From the NCBI GenBank assembly GCA_015057325.1, contig SVEQ01000001.1, positions 248,001-312,000 on the forward strand: a stretch of 64,000 nt of DNA, given 5' to 3'. Position numbers and translations under genes: made by a program. The DNA comes from Lachnospiraceae bacterium (GTDB taxonomy: Bacteria; Bacillota; Clostridia; Lachnospirales; Lachnospiraceae). Below are positions 27,525 to 34,914 of this stretch, piece by piece. Below the pieces are notes generated by a model. It saw nothing but the letters and a program-made list of their open reading frames with translations, made no database searches and was not told where the DNA came from. Within the stretch, counting starts at the first letter, position 1. The number at the start of each line of letters is the position of its first letter.

Positions 27525-28265
27525 ATGAGAAATATACTTGTACTCGGTTTTCTGTTTCTCTATCTGGTACTTATGATTCCGATTCATCTTATTCTTAGAA
27601 TAATAGGGATATGGAATCCGGCGTTAAGATATAAGATTGGTAAAACGTTTGTATATTATGGTTTTAAATGGGAACTTTTCCAGGCGGGCGCTCACATAAC
27701 TGTTGAGGGTAAAGATAATATACCTGATGTTCCGGTGCTTTTTGTGTCAAATCACAGAAGTTATTTTGACATTTTGCTTTTATTTAATACTTCCGGCAAA
27801 CGTCCAGGATTTGTAGCCAAATCGGAGATGAACAATTTCCCGTTGCTTAACTGGTGGATGAAGAATATATGCTGTCTGTTTCTTGACAGAAAGGATATGC
27901 GTTCCGGAATACAGATGATTAAGGATGGGGCCGAACTTGTTAAGGACGGCTATTCTATGGTCATTTGTCCTGAGGGAACAAGAAATCAAAAAAGAGAAAT
28001 GCTACCTTTTAAGGAAGGAAGTCTTAAGATTGCAGAGAAGGCTGATTGCCCTATAGTACCGGTAGCAATAATTGACAGCGATACAATGCTTGAGGAAAGA
28101 CCGGGCTTTCATATCAAAAGCGGAAGTCCGAAGGTCATATATGGTAAGCCTTTCTATATAAAAGACCTTGAAAAAGAGGATAGAAAACATGCTGGTTCCT
28201 ATGTGCAGAATATCATTAAGGATATGATAGAGTCACATGGCGGACAAAGTGTTGATAAACAATAA
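27525..28265 (+). CDS. plsC: 1-acyl-sn-glycerol-3-phosphate acyltransferase
   Basis: PlsC makes phosphatidic acid from lysophosphatidic acid at the cytosolic membrane face. The 246-aa protein has a hydrophobic N-terminus (1-24) and the acyltransferase HX4D motif in NHRSYFD (about residues 73-79), followed by FVAKSEM and PEGTRNQ. These are the classical PlsC blocks I-III. The ATG has GAGG upstream. The small membrane protein 20 nt downstream may be co-transcribed. Confidence 0.9.
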   Translation: MRNILVLGFLFLYLVLMIPIHLILRIIGIWNPALRYKIGKTFVYYGFKWELFQAGAHITVEGKDNIPDVPVLFVSNHRSYFDILLLFNTSGKRPGFVAKSEMNNFPLLNWWMKNICCLFLDRKDMRSGIQMIKDGAELVKDGYSMVICPEGTRNQKREMLPFKEGSLKIAEKADCPIVPVAIIDSDTMLEERPGFHIKSGSPKVIYGKPFYIKDLEKEDRKHAGSYVQNIIKDMIESHGGQSVDKQ

Positions 28266-28285
28266 ATAATAAGGAGGATACACAC

Positions 28286-28843
28286 ATGAGTCCATGGATA
28301 ATTACATTAATTGTGTTGCTCGTGATGGCAGGAATACTTGTTGCTCTTTACTTTTTCGGCAGCAAAATGCAGAAGAAACAGATTGAGCAGAAGGAAATGA
28401 TCAAAGAGGCAGCGCAGATGACGTCAATGCTTATCATAGATAAGAAAATGATGAAACTTAAAGATGCAGGTCTTCCAAAGGTCGTCATGGATCAGGCACC
28501 AAAGCGTTATCGTAACGCAAAAATGCCGATTGTTAAGGCTAAGGTTGGACCGCAGACTGTCAATCTTATATGTGATGATGGAATATTTGATGAGCTTCCT
28601 ACCAAGTGCGAAGTTAAAGCAATGGTAAGTGGTATTTACATCACAGAGATTAAGAGTGTACGTGGCAAAAAGAAGAATCAGGCAGAAGAGCCAAAAAAGA
28701 AATCTTTTGCGCAGAAGATGAGAAAGAAGCAGAATGAACTTCAGGCTGAATACGCCAAGGAAGAGAAGGCGAAAGAGGCTAAGAAGGCTGCTAAGGAAGC
28801 CGAGAAAAAGAAGAAGGAACAGGCTAAGAAAATAACACAATAA
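28286..28843 (+). CDS. Hypothetical membrane-anchored protein with charged tail
   Basis: A 185-aa protein. One N-terminal membrane span (about 4-25) is followed by a conserved-looking middle (about 45-125) and a long Lys/Glu/Ala-rich coiled tail (about 128-185). I recognise no family, but its gene follows plsC and has AAGGAGG at good distance. It ends at a strong terminator that also marks the border between ordinary chromosomal genes and the accessory island. Confidence 0.65.
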   Translation: MSPWIITLIVLLVMAGILVALYFFGSKMQKKQIEQKEMIKEAAQMTSMLIIDKKMMKLKDAGLPKVVMDQAPKRYRNAKMPIVKAKVGPQTVNLICDDGIFDELPTKCEVKAMVSGIYITEIKSVRGKKKNQAEEPKKKSFAQKMRKKQNELQAEYAKEEKAKEAKKAAKEAEKKKKEQAKKITQ

Positions 28844-28853
28844 ATATAAGAGG

Positions 28854-28884
28854 TACCGCACCAATTTAAGGTGCGGTATTTTTC
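28854..28884 (+). terminator. Terminator before accessory island
   Basis: A perfect 9-bp stem TACCGCACC with its complement (28854-28862 and 28870-28878) is followed by T5. Confidence 0.85.
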
Positions 28885-28996
28885 TGTTAAATGCATTTTT
28901 ATAACGAACGCGTACAGATTATCAGATGTATGCATATCCTGTGTCAGATAATTATTATATACATTTTCAAAACGGACGCATAACAAATTGTCGATA

Positions 28997-29199
28997 TATT
29001 ACATCATGTGTGACGAGTCATACGGACATAAGAGTTTCTAGGTATCTCGGCAAAATTATAATATCGCACGCGGCACTGTTCCAATTCGACATCCTGTCTC
29101 AGTGGAACATGCCGGACATCCATGTCCGGCAGCCGCTGTATACTTATCGATATACCAAGAAACTCTAATATCCTCCCGAATGTCACACTTAATGTAATA
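28997..29199. repeat. ~200-bp imperfect palindrome with branched core (RNA-like or MITE-like)
   Basis: The outer arms pair through TATTACAT-type sequence and GTGTGAC (29008-29014 with 29182-29188). Inside, AGAGTTTCT and GGTAT (29031-29045) pair with 29152-29166. The core is closed by GCGGC/GCCGC (29070-29074 with 29132-29136). It holds two hairpins: TGTTCCA/TGGAACA enclosing GACA/TGTC (29077-29109), and a perfect 8-9-bp stem GCCGGACAT (29111-29130). No gene lies within. It could encode a structured RNA, or be a miniature transposable element. Strand cannot be decided. Confidence 0.6.
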
Positions 29200-29203
29200 C
29201 ACG

Positions 29204-29554
29204 TCAATTTTTCATGCTGTCGTTCTTTTGACAATGTATGAAACCAGCTGTACGACACAGGATATTGCAAACACTGATAATCTCACGCTGTTCCTTTATG
29301 TGGGAATGTGCATCCAAGCAGACAACACAACGGTTGGGGCTGTGCTTGCCCACAGCTCGTATCACCACAACTAGCCCGCACGAAACCCTTAACTTGTTGC
29401 GATGCCGACCGAAGGTGGGATGCGAGCCACCCTTTGAGTTGCACATGTGAAACTTGGAAAGGTATATCCTAGATATATTGTTTTTAAAAGATTTCGGGTT
29501 GAAATATAATTGATATAGATTTAGTAAGCGTTTTAGAACTATAGAATGTGGCAT
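29204..29554 (-). other. Open frame of unclear status, island left end
   Basis: A 116-codon frame without stops lies between the palindrome and the next RNA-like segment. Its translation is rich in Cys, His, Arg, Ile and Val, has no recognisable domain, and its start has only a weak ribosome binding site. Its 5' part contains one of the two inverted 33-bp copies. I treat it as a probable remnant or a structured-DNA by-product, not a confirmed gene. Apart from this frame and the listed repeats, 28885-29805 shows no gene. Confidence 0.25.
29436..29468 (+). repeat. 33-bp inverted copy, left
   Basis: A 33-bp segment beginning GAGTTGCACATGTG and ending GTATATC matches the reverse complement of 34690-34722 at 31 of 33 positions. 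The two copies face each other across 5.2 kb of accessory DNA. Both are preceded by GGTGG-rich hairpin-like sequence. Confidence 0.8.
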
Positions 29555-29555
29555 T

Positions 29556-29648
29556 CAAGGCTGGCGTGACCGTGGAGGTTGAGATTTGAGAGGAACACTT
29601 GGCAGCCTATCACTGTGGAAATGGTGATGTGGTTGCCCGCTTTTTTTA
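29556..29648 (+). ncRNA. Terminator-linked RNA-like segment
   Basis: A strong terminator ends the segment: GGCAGCC...GGTTGCC enclosing ATCAC/GTGAT (29601-29637), then T7 (29641-29647). Upstream AGGCTG (29558-29563) is complementary to CAGCCT (29603-29608) in the 5' arm of the terminator, so a competing fold exists. A TATAAT at 29505-29510 could be its -10 box, with no good -35. No known RNA family is recognised. Confidence 0.4.
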
Positions 29649-29672
29649 TTCAGGAAATTTTCTAAAAATCCG

Positions 29673-29702
29673 TTGAAATCAGCCCCCGGGTTTTGCTATA
29701 AT
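29673..29702 (+). promoter_or_regulatory. Sigma-A-type promoter upstream of IS
   Basis: TTGAAA, an 18-bp spacer and a perfect TATAAT point toward the surface-protein gene. The IS3 element now sits 103 bp downstream of the -10 box. Confidence 0.6.
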
Positions 29703-29854
29703 ATAGTGTCGTTATCGTGTTCGTATGTAGGAGTAAAGAATCTGCTCCGGCAGGATGATATATGAGATGAGAACCTCGGTTCTTCTCAAATTATTGATGG
29801 AAGGGGTAAAGTGTACCCCATGTCAAGGACAAATTTAAAAGCATAAAAGCATAG

Positions 29855-30829
29855 TTATTTGTCTCTGGGGAGATGAGTAGTAACATCCTTTGATTGATGA
29901 ACAGGAAGCGGATAGATTCCTGTCATACAATACTTGTAATATTCATTGGGAGACAGTTTGGCAAGCTCCCATTGACCACGATCATTGTTGTAGTAATCTA
30001 TATAGTCATCAATGATTGCTTTGGCATCAGCAAAGGATTCGGCTAAGGCAATCTTATCCATGATTTCGTCCTTCATGTGACCGAAAAAGCTCTCCTGTGG
30101 AGCATTATCCCAGCAGTTGCCGCGACGGGACATAGACTGCCTGAGATTTGAATCTTTGACTATTTCACGAAACTTTTTGCTGGTGTAGTGGCAGCCTTGA
30201 TCGGAATGGATCAGAGTTTCGTCATCAAGAGTGGATCCGTGGCTTTCGATCAGGATGTTGACAGTTTCAAGGACAAAGTCAACTTCCAGTGATTCGCTTA
30301 GCACATAGGCGAGGATCTGCATGGTATAAGCATCCTTGATTACTGAAAGATAAAAGAATACACCGCAACAGGGAATATAGGTAATATCCGTAAGCAGAAC
30401 CTTCCGGGGGCCATGCTCCTTGAATTCCCTGTTAAGAAGGTTATCAGCCACAGCATCCGTTTTAAGAGCCTTTGCCATACGACGGTAAGGGTTGGCCTTC
30501 CGAATGGGGCATTTAAGCCCGTATTTATGCATCAGATGCTGGATTTTCTTAAGGTTCATAAGAACTGGCGGATCCATGTGCAGGAGCCTCATATGGATAC
30601 CTCGGATGCCTTTATTATAACCTCTGTACTGATAGGCTTGAAGTATGAGTTCAAAGTCGGCTCTGTCCGCAGTTTCTCTTTCAGCACGTTTGTCGGCGGA
30701 GGCAACCCAGTTGTAGTAGCCGGAGCGGGATACACCGGCTATGGCACAGAGTTCCTTGATATTTTGGAGATTACCTTCCATGGAGACGATCTCATGGATG
30801 ACCTCATATTTTGCGCTTGGTTTATCCAT
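29855..30829 (-). CDS. IS3-family transposase OrfB (DDE integrase)
   Basis: The catalytic half of an IS3 transposase, 324 aa. The rve-type DDE triad is visible: Asp in LLTDITYIPC, Asp in IHSDQGCHYTS, and Glu in NAPQESFFGHMKDE, with the conserved SMSRRGNCWDNAP between. An HTH_21-like segment (YRGYNKGIRGIHMRL) is at about residues 70-84. The ATG starts 3 nt after the orfA stop. A -1 frameshift on the A7 run at 30871-30877 would join OrfA and OrfB with no intervening stop, the usual way this family makes full-length transposase. All motifs intact, so it may be active. Confidence 0.92.
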   Translation of the reverse strand: MDKPSAKYEVIHEIVSMEGNLQNIKELCAIAGVSRSGYYNWVASADKRAERETADRADFELILQAYQYRGYNKGIRGIHMRLLHMDPPVLMNLKKIQHLMHKYGLKCPIRKANPYRRMAKALKTDAVADNLLNREFKEHGPRKVLLTDITYIPCCGVFFYLSVIKDAYTMQILAYVLSESLEVDFVLETVNILIESHGSTLDDETLIHSDQGCHYTSKKFREIVKDSNLRQSMSRRGNCWDNAPQESFFGHMKDEIMDKIALAESFADAKAIIDDYIDYYNNDRGQWELAKLSPNEYYKYCMTGIYPLPVHQSKDVTTHLPRDK

Positions 30830-30831
30830 GA

Positions 30832-31268
30832 TCAGCGCCTCGGCTTTCCGTCGTTGTCCAGCTCGGTAAGTTTTTTTAAAAACTCGACCTGTTGGCGAAG
30901 ATAGGTGAGCTCACGCTGCATAGCGGATACTGAAAGCTGGGAAGGCATGGTGTTGTAGTCGATGTTTTCAGGCACTTTTGCTTTAGCGTTAGGGTAATCC
31001 TCAGTAAGTGGTCTGCCTGATTCCACCAGTTCACGGAGTCTTCTGGCAAAGCCGTAGATACGGGTGCGGCCAAGAATTTCAGTATCGTAGCCGCAGGATT
31101 CGAATATCTCGACGCTGGTATCGCCCTGTTCATAGCGTGACAGGAAAATGTTTTTAAATTCCAGAGTGAAGATGATCTGGCGTGCGTTTACTTTTGCAGT
31201 AAACTGATTGGCGGCCAAAATTTCGATTTGCTCCGGGGTAAAGATAGATTTTTTGTGGTTTTAAGCAT
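30832..31268 (-). CDS. IS3-family transposase OrfA (start needs a -1 frameshift)
   Basis: The DNA-binding HTH half of the IS3 transposase. The frame that encodes it runs from 31260 to 30832 but has no ATG or GTG; the first listed start, a TTG at 31218, would cut off FTPEQIEIL, a conserved part of the family's N-terminus. An ATG at 31268 with GGAGG 9 nt upstream reads M-L-K-T-T-K-N in the other frame and reaches an A_AAA_AAT heptamer (31254-31248). A -1 shift there gives S-I-F-T-P-E-Q and joins the main frame. Either programmed slippage or a one-base loss in the A6 run explains it. The C-terminal helix (about 95-128) is coiled coil. Confidence 0.75.
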
Positions 31269-31434
31269 TGGTATGAACCTCCATGTATTGTGATTATACT
31301 GCATTCGGACACAAGAGAAAAATAATGTGTCTGAAAAACGGGGTTTTTGATAAAAAACCGTGTCCACTTTACGGGGATGTCACTTCGTAAGTAGAAAAAA
31401 AGTGGTGTCCGAAAAGTGAGATTTTAGAAAGGCT

Positions 31435-31623
<189 letters not shown>

Positions 31624-31635
<12 letters not shown>

Positions 31636-31673
31636 CGGGGTATTATGCCCTGTCAGGTAAGGCGATTTTATTA
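31624..31673 (+). terminator. Attenuator-like hairpin before surface-protein gene
   Basis: CGCCTTAC plus TGACGGGG (31624-31640) pair with CCCTGTCA plus GTAAGGCG (31648-31664), giving about 17 bp including G-T pairs with a 7-nt loop. ATTTTATT follows. It lies 41 bp before the ATG of the surface protein and contains the stop codon of the leader frame. Confidence 0.75.
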
Positions 31674-31704
31674 ATATAAAAATAATTTCAAGGAGGAATT
31701 TTGA

Positions 31705-34608
31705 ATGAAAAAAAAGAAGAAAATAGGAAGAAAGCTGCTAAGCTTTTTGCTCACGCTGGCGATGGTCGTCGGTCTGATGCCGGGGATGAGTTTGACGGCG
31801 TATGCAGAAACATGGGATGGCAACCCATACTCCAGTCTGGTAAAATCCACAACTACAGTAAAGTTTAACGGAATGGACTGGTACATCATAGCGGATAATT
31901 CTACAGCATTGAATGCCGGAACGGTTACGCTGTTTGCAAAAGATAAAATTGGTACTTCCCAGTTCAATCCGCGGTATTATGGTAATGCTTATAACGGATC
32001 AACGATAAAGGGCTATTTGGATAATCTGATATCCACCACATTTCTTGATATGTCGGATGTAATAGTTAGTGTTGATTTGCAGGATGTAAATGTCACAGGA
32101 GCAAAACTCTGGCTTCTTAGTACATCAGAGGTTGAGGCATTGAATGTAAATGTTAGAAAATGCTCCAACAATTGGTGGCTGCGGACGCCTGTTTCTTCTT
32201 CAGTTATGGGTATTGACGGCGGTAATGGCGGGTTTTTCAATGCTCAATATCTCCCCGATGTTGATATGCTTCTTGGCGTCCGTCCTGCTTTAAAACTGGA
32301 TCTCAGTAAGGTGGAGTTTAACAGTGCAACAAAGACTTTTTCTGCGATAGGTCAAACCGTTAGCGTCACCAATGTGAACCTTGAACCATCCACCCCACAG
32401 ACGATCGCCGTGGGAGAAGTGGTCTCTTTTACTGCTTCCATCAGCCCGAATGAAGCAACGGACAAGACTGTCAAGTGGAGAATTGGCGGAACGGATGCGG
32501 GGGCTTTAACATTGTATTCCGATCCGGCCTGTAAATATCCATTAGGTTCGGATGCCACTGAAACCATGACTGTTTATGCAAAAGGAAGTTCGACAGGCAA
32601 CGCTATCGTCACATGCTTCAGCAACTCGGATAGCGCCAAGTTCGCAAGCTGTGAAGTGACAGTAAATACTTTACAGACGCAGATTGAAGAAGTGCTCACA
32701 ACCATTACGGCAACCGGAGCCATGCAGGCAAACTTCAGTACAGAGAATGTTGCAAGTTTGGATCTGCTGAAAGCTCAATTCAATGAAGTCAGTGGATGGA
32801 ATGGAACTGATATGAAAATAGAGGTTACTCCTTGCGAAGGATATACCATTACACGTTGCGTTTTCTACGATGATTCCTATCATATTGCCACAGACAGTGT
32901 AGCTCCATTTAAGGTTGAAACTCAGCACTTGGCTTCTACTCCGTATGTGAATGGCGAACCTATTTATGAAGGTTCTAATGGTATTAAAAAGATTGATGTG
33001 ATCGGTTACTACACCGGGAATAGTGTGACCATCACACCGGGAAGCAATATGACAAAAACCTTGGATTCCGGAGATGCGCTTCAGAATGGTCTGTCTGGAG
33101 CTATGACTGCCGTAGTCTACACAGCAGACGACGGCTACTATTTCCCGACAGGTTATAATGTTGAGGACGTCAACGGAATCTCCGTAACCCGGGACAGTTA
33201 CACGCAGATTACAGTGTCCGGGACTCCGACGGCGGATGCCGCAATCACACTGGCGGAGCCGACGGCGAAGACGAAGCCGGATGCGCCTGCGGTTTCGGCT
33301 GTCAATTGCACGACCGCAGCCAACAATGATGGGAAGCTCACCGGCGTTACGGCTGCGATGGAGTACAAAAAGTCTGACGCAACAAACTGGACGGTCGGAA
33401 CGGGCAACGACATCACCGGACTTGTTCCCGGGACCTACTATGTCCGTTTGAAAGCAACGGATACGATGCTTGTTTCCGATAATCAGGAACTGGTCATTTC
33501 AGCCTATACTGTTCCGGGGCAAGTAGTTGCGCCGGTATTCAATCCGGCAGCCGGGACATATACGGAAGCGCAGAGCGTGACAATTTCCTGCTCAACAACC
33601 GGTGCGGATATTTACTATACCACGAATGGAAATGAGCCCACGACAAGCAGCACAAAATATACCGGGGCAATATCCATTTCAGCGACCACTACGGTTAAGG
33701 CGATTGCTGTGAAGAGCGGGATGACGAATAGCGCGGTTGCATCGGCGGTATATACAATTAAAACCAGTCCGGTTATCACGAAAGCTCCGGAAGCGATCAC
33801 AGGGCTCGTTTACAACGGAAAGGCGCAGGCGTTGATCACGGCAGGGGAGGTTACGGGTGGTACGCTTTACTATGCTGTGGTGAAGGCTGGCGATGCGGAA
33901 CCCTCTGCTGAACTTTATACCACATCCATCCCTACTGCTATCAACGCCGGAAGCTATTATGTGTGGTACAAGGTTGATGGGGGAGATAACCATAATGATA
34001 TTAATGCTGAAAAAATAGATGTGAAGATTGATAAGTCGGATACTATACCAAATAGTCCATCTGAAACGATGGTAGTTGATAAACCAAGTGATAAGACGGC
34101 TGATGTAATCCTAGATAAACAACAGGGTACAACGGCACCTGTTGTTAAGAAAGAAGGCACAATACTTTCTGTTGATGAGATTAAGGCAGAGGTTGTTGTA
34201 ACATTTAAGGCAGGCAAAGATCCTACGGTAACATATACGAAGACAACAGATAATGAAGCAAAGAGTGTTGTTGTATCAGATAATGTAACGGTTGATGGCG
34301 TTACTTATGAGGTTTCTTCTGTTGGAGCTAATTCTTTCAATGGAAGTGATGCGACTACAGTAACTTTAGGTAAGAATATTAAAAAAATGGCACCTAAAGC
34401 ATTAAACGGTTCAAAGATTAAGACGGTTGTTCTTAGGACTACCAAGCTTACAAAGAAATCAGTTAAGAATGCATTTAAGGGAAGCAAGGCAAAAAAGATA
34501 GTTATCAAGGTCAAAGTAGGTTCAAAAAAGCTTAACAAGAAATATGTTAAGAAGTATAAGAAGATATTCACAAAGAAGAATGTTGGCGTGAAGGTAGTAG
34601 TAAAGTAA
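31705..34608 (+). CDS. Large secreted multidomain surface protein
   Basis: A 967-aa exported protein likely attached to the cell wall. Residues 1-34 are a signal peptide with probable cleavage after AYA. Residues about 45-205 contain WYIIA, WWLRTP and VRPALKLDLS, the pattern of DUF6273-type (C-type-lectin-like) domains. An Ig-like segment covers about 220-325. A CHB_HEX_C-type repeat, YTEAQSVTISCSTTGADIYY, lies near 610-630, followed by an MBG-like stretch (about 690-775). The end (about 850-967) resembles BspA leucine-rich repeats and a lysine-rich tail common in Lachnospiraceae surface proteins. There is no LPXTG. AAGGAGG precedes the ATG. Composition shifts near base 34020. Confidence 0.85.
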   Translation: MKKKKKIGRKLLSFLLTLAMVVGLMPGMSLTAYAETWDGNPYSSLVKSTTTVKFNGMDWYIIADNSTALNAGTVTLFAKDKIGTSQFNPRYYGNAYNGSTIKGYLDNLISTTFLDMSDVIVSVDLQDVNVTGAKLWLLSTSEVEALNVNVRKCSNNWWLRTPVSSSVMGIDGGNGGFFNAQYLPDVDMLLGVRPALKLDLSKVEFNSATKTFSAIGQTVSVTNVNLEPSTPQTIAVGEVVSFTASISPNEATDKTVKWRIGGTDAGALTLYSDPACKYPLGSDATETMTVYAKGSSTGNAIVTCFSNSDSAKFASCEVTVNTLQTQIEEVLTTITATGAMQANFSTENVASLDLLKAQFNEVSGWNGTDMKIEVTPCEGYTITRCVFYDDSYHIATDSVAPFKVETQHLASTPYVNGEPIYEGSNGIKKIDVIGYYTGNSVTITPGSNMTKTLDSGDALQNGLSGAMTAVVYTADDGYYFPTGYNVEDVNGISVTRDSYTQITVSGTPTADAAITLAEPTAKTKPDAPAVSAVNCTTAANNDGKLTGVTAAMEYKKSDATNWTVGTGNDITGLVPGTYYVRLKATDTMLVSDNQELVISAYTVPGQVVAPVFNPAAGTYTEAQSVTISCSTTGADIYYTTNGNEPTTSSTKYTGAISISATTTVKAIAVKSGMTNSAVASAVYTIKTSPVITKAPEAITGLVYNGKAQALITAGEVTGGTLYYAVVKAGDAEPSAELYTTSIPTAINAGSYYVWYKVDGGDNHNDINAEKIDVKIDKSDTIPNSPSETMVVDKPSDKTADVILDKQQGTTAPVVKKEGTILSVDEIKAEVVVTFKAGKDPTVTYTKTTDNEAKSVVVSDNVTVDGVTYEVSSVGANSFNGSDATTVTLGKNIKKMAPKALNGSKIKTVVLRTTKLTKKSVKNAFKGSKAKKIVIKVKVGSKKLNKKYVKKYKKIFTKKNVGVKVVVK

Positions 34609-34635
34609 AAATTTTCATGTATTATCCTTAATAAA

Positions 34636-34685
34636 TGAACACCGGTATCAGATGTTGTATCAGATATTGGTGTTCATTTTTGGGT
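34636..34685 (+). terminator. Terminator of surface-protein gene
   Basis: A 14-bp stem with two G-T pairs (34636-34649 with 34663-34676) is followed by T-rich sequence. Confidence 0.85.
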
Positions 34686-34689
34686 TAAA

Positions 34690-34722
34690 GATATACTTTT
34701 CCAAGTTTCACATGTACAACTC
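34690..34722 (-). repeat. 33-bp inverted copy, right
   Basis: Reverse-complement partner of 29436-29468, with two differences in 33. It begins just after the surface-gene terminator. The remaining intergenic DNA to 34914 (about 190 bp) holds only the promoter listed next. Confidence 0.8.
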
Positions 34723-34859
34723 GGGTGGAATGCGACTCGTCTGCGGCTCGAATCACCCAAAAACGGCCTGCACGAATTGGTGCATCACATCAATTTGTGA
34801 GAATGGTTTAGTGGTGTCTCAAGAAAAGTCGTGTATCTTCCGACATAGTATATAGATGT

Positions 34860-34888
34860 TTGTCGAAAATAGGTGCAAGTGATATAAT
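34860..34888 (+). promoter_or_regulatory. Sigma-A-type promoter of the FliK-like gene
   Basis: TTGTCG, a 17-bp spacer and a perfect TATAAT lie 27 bp upstream of the ATG. Confidence 0.7.
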
Positions 34889-34914
34889 TGTGACTATGGA
34901 AAAGAGGTGGCAGG

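Larger units (their letters stand above)
29806..31372 (-). mobile_element. IS3-family insertion sequence
   Basis: A ~1567-bp element with imperfect terminal repeats starting GTAAAGTG (left, 29806) and its complement at 31365-31372. It is flanked by GGG (29803-29805 and 31373-31375), a likely short target duplication. It holds orfA and orfB on the minus strand with an A7 slippery run between them, the classical IS3 organisation. Ends are inferred from repeats and the fit of flanks; they could shift by a base or so. Confidence 0.8.

Noticed and set aside
31705..31740. Direct fusion of the CAAG leader frame with the surface-protein frame
   Set aside because: A TGA codon directly precedes the surface-protein ATG in its frame, so repeat slippage cannot fuse the two proteins.
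34690..34770. tRNA-like gene at the right inverted copy
   Set aside because: A CTCGAATC string resembles a T-loop, but no acceptor stem, anticodon arm or CCA context can be built around it.
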